From the NCBI GenBank assembly GCA_031835245.1, contig JAVKOQ010000022.1, positions 273,501-337,500 on the forward strand: a stretch of DNA of 64,000 nucleotides, given 5' to 3'. Origin of the DNA: Balamuthia mandrillaris. Taxonomy: Eukaryota; Discosea; Longamoebia; Balamuthiidae. Under the pieces are notes generated by a model. It worked only from the letters and a program-made list of their open reading frames with translations. It had not been told where the DNA came from and did not search any database. Position numbers and translations under genes: made by a program. Shown here piece after piece: positions 11,956 through 24,178 of the stretch (positions are counted from its first letter, which is position 1; each line of letters opens with the position of its first letter).

Positions 11956-13367
11956 TCACCAACGAGAAGTGAGCACATCATGCTTGGCATCAAGAAGAAG
12001 AAGAATGGGCACAACCACAATGAGGAGGAAGTAAAAGATCATGGGTAAGGTGATGCCGAAGAGCAACCAATCGAATGCCACGTTCGGTTCTCTGGAAGAT
12101 CGGGTAGAAGGAAGGATTCGGCAGGGTTTGCAGCTGTGAGAGAATGTCGTCTTCAACTCCGTCATCCACTCTAAAGCCTGTTGTTTCAGAAACAATTACT
12201 GTCCTTCTTTCATACGTGAAAGCGGTAAAGAACTCGCGCTCACACGCACTCTCTTCTCTATCAGAAGAAAGAGAAAATGGAGATCGAAAGACTGGAGATA
12301 GGTGATGTTTGGTCAGCAAGTCCTCGTCTGAGGGCCATTCATGGATGCTAACGTCGTGGTTTATCCGCTGGAACACAAAGTAATGTTCCAATGGAAAGCT
12401 TAGACATTGCTCCTTTCTCACATCGATTACCATTCCTCTAAAGAGAAATAATAAATAAAGAAGATGAAGATACTGAAGATGAACAAGAACAAGAACAAAA
12501 ACAAGAACCAGACGAAGAAGAAGAACGAATAAGAAGAAGATGAAGAAGAAGAGGGTGACCTGCTTTGATAAGAAAAGTGATTCCAGGCGTTGTTAGAAGG
12601 AGCTGAAGCAACCCGCAACATCACAAGAGTGCCATTACAAATAGGCTCCACCGGCGCGATCATTTCTAAAAATCTGTCTCTGTATTCGTTCAAGCGCACT
12701 CCCAAATTCGCCATAATGCATCCTTTTGCTTGTCTTGTTATCGTTACGTTAGTTGTGAGAGAGCGAGCGAGTAGAGAATGGAGAGAAAAATAACAAAGTA
12801 CCTATACATAAAGGGAGCCAAAGACGCAAACTCATCGATAATTGCTTGTTTGGTGAAAAGCTCTCGGCCTTGCATGAGAGCAACACTCTGTGCTAAATGA
12901 AAGGCGATGGTCTTCCAAACCGAGGCGCTCATTCCACCAGAGGACCACCAACGTTCGTCTGCAAAGTCAATTCCAGCTAATACTAACCTCCTCTGATTGT
13001 AGTTGTTGCTGCGAAGAGCTTGTTTGATGGTTTGGCGCTGTTCTTGTTCCCATTTTGAATCGTTTATGGTTTTACCTCCCTCTTGTCGTTCACCCTCTCC
13101 TTGTTCCGTTTGTTTGCTTTCAACATCGCATCCCGCTTGTTGGTGTTGTTGTGTATCAAGGGCTCTACATAGCAAGCCCAACAGGTCGCGCAATGCCTTG
13201 ATGACCCGCAGCGGCACGTTTCTATGTAATGACCTTTCAACCAAGAAAGATTTAGTAAGCAAGAGAGAGAGAGAGAGAGAAGAGAGGAGAGAGAGAGGGA
13301 GACAGAGCCGAGAGAAGAAGAAGAACAAGAAGAAGAAGAACAAGAACAAGAACAACAAGATCAAGAA

Positions 13368-13411
<44 letters not shown>

Positions 13412-14023
13412 ACAAAGAAGGAGAAGTGGAGATACCGGTGGAAAGGATTGGGATGAGCTTGTGGGTGAAGACCATACGTGCGAACAACACAGTTCTGGAT
13501 GGCATCCGCGCTGCCCTTAAAGCAATCACAAATCACGACTTCCTCCTCTTGTTCCTCTTTGCTCACCACTTCCACCACAACAATGTTTCTGTTCTCCATT
13601 TTTCTTTTCTCGCCATCCTCTCCTGCTTCATCGGTAGGTTTGCTTTGACGGAGCGGAAAGTTGCAAAAGGCGTAGCACGTATCGACAGCTGGCTTGGCTG
13701 GCAGGATGTAAATACGATCTTCGTCCAACGAGTCCTCGGAGCCCAACACCAGGTAAGGATAGCTTCCGCCTTCCAGGTCAACCTCATCTTGCTCCACTTG
13801 CTCTGGATTTGATTTTCGAACTTGAATTAAAAAAAACAAGCGCACTGCAAAAAAAAAAAAGACTACAGTACAGACCTCGGGCTTTGCGGCGGTCCGTTTT
13901 GTTCCATTTGCGTCGGTGCTGTTTCGCTTGGCGTTTCTTTTTTCTTCTCTGCCGCTTGCTCTCTTCGGTCAGTTCTTCGTTGGTAGGCAACAACAAGCGC
14001 GATGGTGGTGCTTTGCTGTGCAT
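11956..14023 (-). CDS. Unidentified multi-exon protein between the two ATPases
   Basis: Exons supported by phase are 14023-13876, 13820-13436, 13233-12802, about 12755-12558 and about 12430-12180. The 3' end is unresolved because two frames stay open: one stops at 11990, the other at 11956 and ends in a strongly hydrophobic membrane-like segment. The N-terminus is very basic (RRKKKRQAKQHRRK). It is followed by acidic then Cys-containing sequence (DRIYILPAKPAVDTCYAF, VVICDCFKGSADAIQNCVVR) and a helical section (RVIKALRDLLGLL). I do not recognise the family. The second intron holds long (CT)n on the coding strand. The gene is enclosed by the ATPase duplication and not itself duplicated here. 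Confidence 0.6.
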
Positions 14024-14405
14024 CAGGTTCCTTCTTTCTTTCTCTCTAACACGGTTTTTTTTTTATTTATCCAAAAAATTCCTGGAAATAGAAAATGGAA
14101 GCGGATTGTGAAAACGGTGCACCGTTTGCCAGGCCTCTGTTTCATTCAATGTTCTTCAACCTGCAGTGTTACTGACCATCACGGACAAGCTTTATTGCCC
14201 TGTCCATTGGAGTGGATCATCAAAACTCTAAAGTGATATGGAGATGTTGTATTTCTTGTGTTTCTTTTTATGAATATAAAAATAGTTTCCTTGTTGGTAT
14301 GAAAAGAGAGAATAAATAAAGTGTGTGTTTATAAATATGAAAATTATTGTTACTCTCTCACTTTTATCTTGCTTACTTAGGTTGTCATATGTTGCTTTTT
14401 TCTCA
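14024..14405. other. Intergenic region
   Basis: The 5' flank of the unknown gene on one side and the 3' flank of ATPase B on the other, AT-rich; I see no gene or clear site in it. Confidence 0.4.
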
Positions 14406-17400
14406 CTAGATACAACCTTCTTTTTCACTCTTACTCTCTTTCTCATTGGTTGCACTTGTCTCCTTCGCATTATCTTGTTCTTGTTTTTGGTCTTTGTCCC
14501 CATAGCCCTCTTCCTGTTCGCCTCCCAAAGCAACTGCTGGGCCAATGATTTCCATTTCCATTGCCTCCTCCTCTTCCTTTTTGGCCAACGTCGCCCTTTT
14601 TGCTCGCAGCTCACTCTTCCTCAACCTCGCTTTGGTGTCCTTTCTCTTCTTCTTCCTGTCCTGCTGGGCGATCCAAAGATTGTGCAGCAGCCGCCGCAGC
14701 ACCTTGTACATCTCCGACAAGATCACAAACAGCACCACAGAACCCGCACCCAAGGCCCATCCTCTCCACCCAGGATCTTCCTGTCGGAAGATGACGTTGT
14801 TGATGCCAGGAATGTAGACAGAGAGCACCACCGAGATGGAACCCAAAATGAAGGTCAAATGGAAGGGCCAGCATTGAATGAAGAATGTGTGATCGAAGGA
14901 TGAGCTCTTCAACCGGCGACAGTTGTACCCGTGATAAAGAAGCATGATGGTGAGCGAGATGAAGGTGGTTACTTGAGATTGTTTGACAGTGAAGTCCCAG
15001 ACAATGTTCATGACAATGAAGCTGGTGAGAGAGAGAGCACCCATTATGATGCCGTAGATGAAGATGTCAGCGATGGTGCCAATGGTGAATGTGGGCTCTC
15101 CGATGGGTCGCTTCTTCCTGTCCATCAAGTCAGGTGTGGCTGGTTCGACTCCCAAGAGCAGTGCTGGTGGTGGACCTTTTTTTAAAATTGTCGTTCAAAA
15201 ATAAATAAACGGATCGCAAGCAGGTTGAGAGAAGGGCAAGGAAGAGAGTAGAGAGAGAAGGGGGAGAGGGGGTAAAAAATATGTAGATAGCAGGCAATGT
15301 GAGAAGAGCAAACGAGGGAGAGGGAGCGAGAGAACGAGAGAGAGGGTCTCTTACTTGATACGAGATTCAGCCAAAGAATTTGCAAAGAGGTCATTGGGGG
15401 ATAAAGCCCAGAAACAATGCCGATGATCATGACAATGGTTTCTGCGACGTTGCTGGAAAGAAGATGAACGAGGAACTTTCGGATGTTGGCAAACGTTCTT
15501 CTACCTTCCGCAATAGCTCGGGCAATTGTACAAAAGTCGTCATCCAAAAGGATAATGTCAGAGGCTTCTTTGGTTACGTCTGTTCCCGCAATGCCTAAGA
15601 GAAGAACAAATGGTTAAAACACACAACACAAAAAGACTAAATGAACAAAGAAAAGCAACAGAAAAAAGAAAGCAACCCATGGCAATTCCAATGTCAGCAG
15701 CAGAGATTGCAGGACTGTCATTGACACCATCGCCTGTCATGGCCACCACTTTGCCTCCATGATGCAGCTGCTTCACCATCTTCACCTTGCTCTCCGGGCT
15801 GCACCTCGCTATCACCAACGGCAGCTCATCCAGCTCTTCCTCGGTCATCCTGTCAAAGACCGTGGAGGTCATGGCAAGGCCTCTCCCCTCCTCTTCCTCC
15901 GTGATGATGCCGATCTGCTTGGCAATGGCCAGAGCGGTGGACAAGTGGTCCCCTGTCAGCATTCTCACGATGATCCCTGCTTTGTGACAGGTGGCAACTG
16001 CCTCCTTCACCCCCTTTCTTGGTGGATCCTGAAGGCCGACCAGACCCACAAAGGTCAGGTTCTGCTCCACATCCTCTCTGTTGAGCTGTGGATCCTCCTC
16101 GTCCTCATGGTCTTCGCACTCGTCAGTCATCTCGCGGTAGGCCAAAGCCAAGACACGAAGGCCTTGGTTGGCCAGCTGCTCGTTCATGGCTTTGATGCGT
16201 TCCAGCTCCTCATCTCCAAACTCGCTGGTCACCCCTCCGTCCTCCATCATGGCCGTGCACCTTGGCAAGAGGCGCTCGGGAGCTCCCTTGGTGAAGAGGA
16301 AGACAGACTTGTCCTCCTTTCGCTGGTGGATGACGCTCATTCTCTTGATGGTGCTGTCAAAGGGGAACTCTTGCAGGTTCTGCCACTCCTCCTTGAGAAG
16401 CTGCCGTGAGTAACCCAGTTTGGCTGAGAGCACCACCAGAGCCGCCTCCGTGGGAGAACCTAGGGCTACCCACTCTTCTGCACCCTCTCCTCGTTTCTCG
16501 TCGTGTTGCTTGGCGGCTTTGCCACACCAAGTCCAGGGCTTCCACCATCTCTTGCTTGACACTTGTTTATCAGCAACCACTTTGACATTCCTCTTGATAT
16601 CAGAGGTGTTGCACAGAGAGCAGACGAGCAGGGCGAGATGAAGGTGATGGTCTTTGTCCTCGATTTCCGTCATGGAGGCCACCACCGGTGTTGGTGAGGC
16701 CCCTTCTTCCTCCTCCTCCTCCTCTGCTTCTTCTCCATCTTCCTCCTTGGGCTTGATGAAGACATTGCCGCTGTTTGGGTTGAAGCCCTCACCGTCGATG
16801 ATGAAGGACTTTTCCGGAAGCCATAACTCTGTGGCCATCATTTTGCCTTGGGTGAGGGTTCCTGTCTTATCCGAGCAAACATCTGTGACGTTGCCCAGTT
16901 GTTCCAAGGATTTCATCTTCCGCACCAACGCCTTCTGTTCCGCCATCCCTTTCACTCCAAGACTCAACACCACCGTGATCACTGCCACCAAAGCCTCTGG
17001 CAAGAGAGCTACCGCTATGGCCACGGCCACGGTGAGGCCTGTGGGGTAAAGCTCCTCTGTGTCATGCACCCACAGGAACAGAAGCACCATGCCAATGCAA
17101 CCTACGGCAGCACAGGCCAACAGAATGCCCAATCTGTTCATCCTTTTCTTATGGATAATGCTTCTTAGATGTTATCATGGGGCAGGGAAGAAGAGAAAGA
17201 AGAGGAGAAAGGAACCTCAAGGCTGGTCGTTTGCTTCTTGGCGTTGGCCACTGCGTGGGCAATCTGTCCAAGTTCCGTGCGGGAGCCGGTCATGATGACA
17301 ATGCCTTTGCCCTTGCCCTTGGTGATCAGAGTGCTCATGAAGGCCAAATTGTTTCGGTCGCCGAGGGGACAGTCCTTGTTGTCGATGGCATCGACCTTCT

Positions 17401-18087
17401 TCTCGATGGGCACACTCTCTCCCGTCAAAACGCCTTCCTCACATTCCAGGTTCATCGCCTCATATACTCGAACATCTGTTTTTGTATGCCGTTAAAAGAA
17501 ACAAACGTTTTTTTAACGTAACATACCTGCAGGAACTTTGTCGCCTTGGGTGAGGAGGACAATGTCTCCAGGCACCAGCTCGGAGGCACAGACCTCCTGC
17601 TCGACGCCTTCTCGTAGCACAGTAGCGGAAGGAGCAGACAAGCTCCTCATTGCTTCCACGCTCTTTTCTGACTTGTATTGTGCATGATTGGTTGAGTTAA
17701 AAAAACAAGGTGAGTGCTTTTAGAAGGAGAGGTGGAGAACAAACCTTGCACAACTCCAATGATTATGTCGCCGAGCATGATGAAAGCAATGACAGTGGAG
17801 TCGATGGGTTGCAGAGTGGCGATGGTGAGGGAGAGAGCCACCAGGAGCACCCCCATCATGAAGTTAAATGTGTGGTGGAAGAGGAGCTTCCACAGCTTGA
17901 CCCCCTCTTCCTGTTTCAGCTGGTTGGGACCCCATTCTTCCGTGCGTTGCTTCACTTGCTCTGGGTTGAGGCCAACAGCGGTGTCAACAGAAAAAAACTC
18001 CGCGAGTTGTTCTGTGGACAAGGTGTGCGCGAAGAGGTACTCGTTGGCAATGCCGTCTCGAGGATTCAAGGTTCCCTTTGCGCCCAT
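14406..18087 (-). CDS. Type IID (ENA-like) P-type cation ATPase, copy B
   Basis: Tandem duplicate of the 7.3-11.2 kb gene. Exons 18087-17745, 17667-17527, 17475-17216, 17147-15677, 15594-15355 and 15175-14406 give 1,074 residues. TGES, DKTGT, KGAPERL, GDGVNDSPA and LPEALVAVI are all intact, so it should be an active pump. It differs from copy A in three ways. The first intron's acceptor has mutated from CAG to CAC, so exon 2 probably starts 12 nt further in, at the next AG, in frame and four residues shorter. A linker of about 17 residues in the nucleotide-binding domain is missing. The acidic C-terminal tail is shortened and differs. Exon 5 and its flanks look identical to copy A by eye. Confidence 0.88.
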
Positions 18088-18375
18088 ACCCAGGAAGCTT
18101 ACAGAGAAGAATTAGTGAGAATCAAGAGAGAAGAAGAAGAAAAAGAAGAAGAAGAAAAGGAAGGAGAAGAAAAAGAAGAAGAAGAACAAGAAGAAGACTC
18201 ACAAGCACACAACTTGGTGGAGAGAAAAAAAAAACGCCTCAAGGCGTCGTTTCAGGTTCCTTAATTCCCAATAGGTTTTTTGATCACCTCAGGTCCAACC
18301 AGCTGACCGTTACCAGCGCTATATAAGAAAGTTTGCTGGTTCGCGGCGTTCCGTTTAGAACTGTTGTTTTAGTGT
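18088..18375. promoter_or_regulatory. 5' flank of ATPase copy B
   Basis: Contains a purine tract rich in GAAGAA (18118-18200) and a CTATATAAG word at 18321-18329, about 235 bp from the ATPase B start codon. A TATA role is possible but unproven. Confidence 0.25.
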
Positions 18376-18816
18376 TTAGACCAGATGAACAACAAGCGAG
18401 GCCTTTTGCTTTCTTCCGCCTGTTGCTTGGCCTATACGCACTACAGCGGAACGAACGGCGTCTCTACCAACCATACTTCCGTCCCTGCCTGCGGCCCACC
18501 GCAGATCCACCTCTCTCAACTTCCTTCTTCCTTTATCGTCATTACCACTATTCAACGTTCGCTCCATCCATTCGGCCACCACTTGCATCCTTTTTTTTTT
18601 TTTTTTTTTTTGGGAGTCCTTCGTGTTTAGAGACCAAGAACACAAAGGGAGAAAGGGACGCGCAGAAGTAAGCACTAAATACCCATCATCACCAAGTTCG
18701 TTCCAACGAAGATCCAAACGTTCCAAGTTGATTGCACCAATATACAAGGCTGCAACATTAAGATGTAGTCAGAAGAGTGCGAGAGAGAAGGAGAACCAGA
18801 GAACCAGAGGAGAGGC

Positions 18817-18862
<46 letters not shown>

Positions 18863-19280
18863 CATAGAGAACAAGAGCTAAGAACAGAGAAGCGAGCAAA
18901 CGTGCCATCGCAGAGCGTGCGACAATGAAACGCGGTAAGAGAGTTGTGAGCCAAATTGATGGACACCAGCTTGCCAAACAGCGACCGCGAGATACATTTT
19001 GCCACAAAGTACAACGGTATTGGCTCATTCATATTGCTTGCTGCTATTTGCTTCTCTTCTTCTGTTCCGTCTTGTTCTTCTTTTCCAAGTGACGAAAGAT
19101 GCATCGAGTCACTCCCAAAGTTTGCGACTGCACTTATGCCAGAGTCGCAACGCGACCCGAGGTTGCACCGCTCAAAATTCAACGTTTGAACATTGGGGAA
19201 CCGTGTCAGAAGGTATCTTGTTGTACAAACTGTTTGGATGAAAACAAGCGCAAAATAAGAAAGAAGGCAAGCAAAAAGGA

Positions 19281-19335
<55 letters not shown>

Positions 19336-20007
19336 GGGAGAGAGAGAGAACAAACGGGCTAGTCGAGACACGTCAAGACTTCGTATAAACGGCGCAACTG
19401 CACTTACTATAAGCTCTGATTCCTCATCTATCTTATGATTTTCAAACACGGTTTCTGTTTTGTGGAAAAGAATAGTATGCACGTAAGACATGGAAAGGAA
19501 AAAGGAGATGGACCATCTTAGGGGGTTTACTTCGTATCATCTCTTCCAAAAAGGCGCACTTCCATTGGATACAAACTCCTTTTGAAGAAGTAGAAGCAGG
19601 AGAAGGAGGAGATGGTTTGTGCTTTCTTGTGGCAAAAACTTGGTAAAGCGTTTGCCACATGTGGAGCTTTCTGCGCGTAGCTAGCTCTTCTTCTGTTTCA
19701 GTTCCTTCTTCCTTCGTATCAAAGAGAGTTTCCTGCAGAACTGTAAGAATAGAACTAAATCCGAAAGAAGAAAGAAGCAGAAAAGAAGGAAGACGAAAAC
19801 AAAAACGAAAACAAAAACAGAACGAAGAAAGAAGAAAGAAGAAAGAAGAAAGAACAAGAAGAAGCACATAGAAATGAGAGAAACCAGTTGTAAAATGGGA
19901 GCGAGAGCTGACACCCGATCAATGGGTCCGAGGCTACGATAAACATGATGTAACTGCGTGAAAACACAAACGACAAGAACGGAAAGTTTACTCCAATGAG
20001 TACACAC

Positions 20008-20053
<46 letters not shown>

Positions 20054-20195
20054 AGAACTTGAACAAGATACAAGAGCAAAAAGAAGGCACAGAAATCAGA
20101 GAAAGAAAAGTAGGGGGCGAGGGAGAGAGACCACTTCTTCCGGCAGAGAACACAGAATGTCTCCGTTGACTGAACAAAACCAGGGTAAGTAACAA
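18376..20195 (-). CDS. Leucine-rich-repeat protein, 5' end unresolved
   Basis: A multi-exon gene recognised from repeats of the ribonuclease-inhibitor LRR type: VQTLNFERCNLG (about 19190), KLVSINLAHNSLT (about 18960) and INLERLDLRWNELGDDG (about 18710), each with the LxxLxLxxN pattern and separated by introns. Other coding segments lie about 19995-19870 (LHHVYRSLGPIDRVSAL), 19735-19520, 19490-19365 and 18590-18376, the last also LRR-like (KLREVDLRW). Introns contain long (CT)n on the coding strand, and one contains a poly-A tract (18593-18613 as T on the plus strand). Such proteins usually mediate protein-protein contacts; no partner is suggested. The first exon and exact boundaries are not settled. 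Confidence 0.6.
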
Positions 20196-20218
20196 CTTAT
20201 TAACTAACTCCTAGAACG

Positions 20219-20258
20219 AGGGAAAGGAGGGGGGGGAGAGGGGGGGAGGGGGGGACAT
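20219..20258 (+). other. G-run tract, potential G-quadruplex
   Basis: Four or more runs of 5-9 G separated by single A or AGA. It lies 280-320 bp before the start codon of the fusion gene at 20537. Quadruplex formation is inferred from composition only. Confidence 0.4.
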
Positions 20259-20536
20259 TACGGATACTCATGTGACGGCTGACCACCTTGCCGACGTGCG
20301 CCTTCAAACTCATGGCCATTCCCTTTCTTCCTCCACTTGGCCGGGTGGCTTACGTGTGCCCCTTTCCGTTTTTCGTTGCGGAAAGGTGCGACGTTTCGGC
20401 AAGAAGAGAGATCAAAAAAAAAAACGTCCAACACGTCTCGTCCTCGACCTCCCCGTAACGAGGAAGGCGCTCCTATCCAGGGTGGCAAACACAGGAGGAC
20501 CGGCTTGGACGACCGCCGTTCCTTTTACTGGCTGCC

Positions 20537-22865
20537 ATGAAAATGGTTGCCGCCTCAAAGCCTCCTTGGTTGGCTTTGGGCTTTGTGCTTTGGCTGGGAG
20601 GAAGCTTTGGACGGAGCTTGCTGCTGCTGCGGGTTTCCTCCTCGCCTTCCGCCGAGGAAGAGGCAGTTGACTCCTCCCTGTTGTGCTTGCTCACGTTATC
20701 CCCGGCGGCTTTGCTTTGGACGGCAGGTCGGCTGCGTCGCTGTTGCTCACGGGGTTTGGAAGTCGAGGATTATCCTCGGCGTGCAAGGAACGCGCTATTG
20801 GCTTTGGGGAGCATCCAATTGGCTTGGCTTCTGTTGACCACGTCCTTGTGCTCTGGCCAAAGTGTTTCCGCTACGTGGACGGTACTCTTTTCGTTCTTGT
20901 CCGTCGTTCTTTCATGTCGCTTCTTTGGTCCTTACCTTCTGCGTTCACTCTTTCTCGTGGCAAACGTTACTTCGTTTGAAACGAGACTAGGTTCTGCTGC
21001 CTATCTTCGTGTCGGTCTTCTGTTTCCTATTCGACAGTGACTATCGAACCCAGCGAAAGGGAGGCTGCTCTCAAACGCTGTCGCTGGCGGGGTTCTCGCT
21101 ATGTATGATGTTGTATTTGGGAATGTATCCTAGCACCGTATCCTCCTGGCATTCTCTCGCTTTGAGTATGTCTTTAGCCGTCGCCCACACCTGGCTTGGG
21201 CTTCATCTTTCCCGGGTTTATCAATTCTACGCTTCTTCAACTTCCACTAATCCTTGCTGGAACGCATACCTTGATGTTTCAACATGTTCCTTTCTTCTTT
21301 CGCTTCCTTTTTTCCTCCTACGATGTCTGGTGGCAGAGGGGAGGGCCGTTGCAGACATTTTGCGGTTGGAGTACTTGCTTCCTGCTGCTTTCTTCAACTT
21401 CCTGTGTCAAGCCACCTCCCTTCTCACACTCTCTCACCTTTCGACAGTTCTTCACTCCCTCCTTTTCTGGTTACTCACGTTTGGACACAACATTCCGCTG
21501 CAGCTGGATCCCTTTCGGTTTGGGACGTTGTTCCTTGCGTTGACCTTCTGTGGTGCGTTCATCTTCCACGAAATGGAACGTTTCCAGGTCGCCACTACAC
21601 CCAAGCATAGCAAACGAAGCAACCATGTACCGTCAAGCAGAGCAGCAACAGGATTTGCTGTTTTCTTCTTACTTGCGGTGTGTGCGCTGCTCACGATCAC
21701 TGTGTTACCACTCAACACAATGACATCTCCGAACAGTCCCCGCGGCACTCCCGCCTTCTCCACCTTTGCTTGGCCTCCGTTGCCTCCACTGTCCTTAAGG
21801 ACGGTACAACCACCCACCTCAAGTGTGGTTCTACCGGAACAACAACCCCTACGGATCCAATGCATCGGAGCCATCCAAGAACGCATCCTATCGAAGATGG
21901 GTCCGCTATTCCCCCCAAACAACAAGGTGGTCATGTTGGATTGGCCACAGTACTGGAACCTCGGCGACACTCTCATTTGGGCGGGAGAGTTCAACTTTTT
22001 GAAAGCGCTCGGAATGTATCCTCCGCTGCAACAGGCTGTTTCTCTTCCGGACTATGCGGTCCGGCGCCTCTCTCAAAACGTGACCCTGTTCTGGACAGGC
22101 GGAGGCAACTTTGGGGACCTGTGGAGGGTTCACAGTGACATGCGCAACAAACTCATCCGTCTGATGCTGGCGTCCTCCATGCACAACCCGCTGATCATCG
22201 GTCCGCAGAGCATTTTTTACAACCGAACGCAGACCGCCGAGGAGGACGCACGGCTCTTTGCAAAAGCGCCACAAATAATACTGACCCTGCGTGATAGGGA
22301 GTCCTGGCAGTTCTCACAAAAATACTTTCGCAACACCCAGAGAGAGCTCCTTCCCGACATGGCCTTCATGAACGGTCCTCTCCGGCCCAACAGAGAGCCG
22401 CTCTACGACTTCTTGGTTCTGCTGCGAAAGGACATCGAGACCCGTTTTCCTGACCCTCTCTTCGCAAAGGAGATGACCGCCGTGATGGACGCGCACGCCA
22501 TCTCCTATCGCATTGTCGATTGGAGCGACTGGGAAGAGCTTGTGGAGGACTCCCTTTGGAAAGAAGAGCACCCAGAGGACCTGACCGAGATGACGCTCTG
22601 GCAGGTGGAGTTAGCCAACAACATCCTCTCTTTGGGCCATAGGGTGATCAGCGACCGGTTGCATGCAACGCTGATGTCCATGTTGCTGGGGAAGGAGGTC
22701 ATCTACCTGGACAACATCTACAAGAAGATCAGCAACACGCTTGAGACTGCCTTTGAGGTTCATCCTAGTTGCAGCAGTAAGAACATGGGCGGCAAGAGAG
22801 CGAACACATTGAAGGAGGCCGCTGAGATCGCGGTCGAATGGGTGAGAGCAGAGCGGAATGAGTGA
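20537..22865 (+). CDS. Membrane transporter-like domain fused to polysaccharide pyruvyltransferase
   Basis: Exons 20537-20881 and 20991-22865, with a 109-nt phase-0 intron, give 739 residues. The N-terminal about 350 residues contain roughly ten hydrophobic segments. Their spacing and phrases such as VSATWTVLLPIFVSVFCFLF and LSHLSTVLHSLLFW recall drug/metabolite-type (triose-phosphate or nucleotide-sugar) transporters; this is moderate. After another membrane segment and a Pro/Thr-rich stem, residues about 430-739 form a polysaccharide pyruvyltransferase domain: WPQYWNLGDTLIW, LFWTGGGNFGD, PLIIGPQSIFY, TLRDRES and ISDRLHATLMSMLLGKEVIYLDN are diagnostic. These enzymes add pyruvate ketals to sugars from phosphoenolpyruvate. 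The domain probably faces the secretory lumen. GC content is higher than in neighbouring genes. Confidence 0.85.
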
Positions 22866-22909
22866 ATTAGTTGCTCTGTTCTTCGAGTAAGATAGTATCC
22901 TTTCACTCT

Positions 22910-23328
22910 TCAGTCTTTCTTCTTATCGATGTCGCGTTTGGTGGCTACTGTCGTTTTGTTGCTGGTAGGCTCGTGCTTTTTCTTCTTCTCCTTTTCATCC
23001 CGTTTGTTTTGGTGAATGATGAAGAGCCACACCTCCACGATCATGATGATGGTGGCCAGAGCGACACCACCAATGACACCGGCAACGACGCTGCCAAAGC
23101 CATGTCTGCAAGTGAAGAAACCGGCCACGAACATGGTGGCCATGCTCACCACGATGTTTACCCCGATAGAGAGTTGGCTTCTCAGCTCTTTCTTCTCCTC
23201 TCTGGAGGGCATTATTACCAAGTGGGTGTGTTCATCTCCTTCAAAGCTGGCCACGTTTGACACCATTCTGGTTTTTAAGGAAGAAAACAGTGTTGAGAGA
23301 GAGAGAGCGAAGAGAGAGAGAGAGAGCG

Positions 23329-23377
<49 letters not shown>

Positions 23378-23899
23378 GAGATAGAGATAGAGGAGATAGA
23401 GGGGAAGAACAACGTACTTTTTGTATCGCTGGTTTTCCAACTTGTTGCGTACTTTTTGCAAAGCTTCTTCTTGTTCTTTTGTCTTTTGGAGTATGAGAGA
23501 GAGGGAGAAGAAAAAGAATAAAAGAAGCCGAAGAAGAACGAGAACAAGAAGAATAACAAGAGGGAGCTTTACTCTTTGGGGAGGAGGAGGGGGCTGTGGT
23601 AAAATCACGTTACTGCCTCGAATGAGCTCATGGACGAACGCTTTGTCGAACGTTTTACCACTCTTCTCTTCCGTTTCGTACTTGCTTCGCTCTCTGCACC
23701 GAAGGAGCGTTTGGGATAGCTGCTGTAGCTCCTGAAGAGGAACGCCTTCCTTCGATTTGGGAGAAGCATGCCTCTCGAAACGTCGACGCGAGCGTGGCGA
23801 CAGCTCAGGCGCACAACGAAAGGCAAAGGCAAAGGCCTCCCGCATCACATCGGTTGCTTCGAACCGCACCTCATCTTCCTCCGCTGCTACTTCGTTCAT
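22910..23899 (-). CDS. V-ATPase assembly factor VMA12/TMEM199 family
   Basis: Exons 23899-23573, 23482-23418 and 23267-22910 give 249 residues. The N-terminal half is hydrophilic. The C-terminal half has a helical stretch (EQEEALQKVRNKLENQRYKK), then SREEKKELRSQLSIGVNIVVSM leading into two membrane helices separated by a short Gly-rich turn, and a Lys-rich tail. That is the Vma12 domain layout; the protein sits in the ER membrane and helps assemble the Vo sector of the vacuolar proton pump. A Lys-rich C-terminus agrees with ER retention. Both introns (90 and 150 nt) are multiples of three without in-frame stops; the second is mostly (CT)n. The start ATG at 23899 follows a poly-A run. Confidence 0.8.
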
Positions 23900-24178
23900 C
23901 TTTTTTTTTTTTTCCTTTCGAAAAATTAATATGGCACAGGTACGAGTCGAACTGTTGTTAATGTCGACAAAAATTTTCTTTTTTCTTTTTCTTTTTCTTT
24001 TTCTTTTCCGTTTCATATCTTTTTGTTATTTCATTCATTCATTCTTTCTTCTATTCTATTTTCGTTTTTTTCTTTTGGACTACGCTTCATTCTGATCCCT
24101 ACTTCTTTTTAAAAGTATAAACAAAACAAATGCAGCTTTACTGTAAAGCAAACCATGTTTTAAACTTCCCCATTCATA

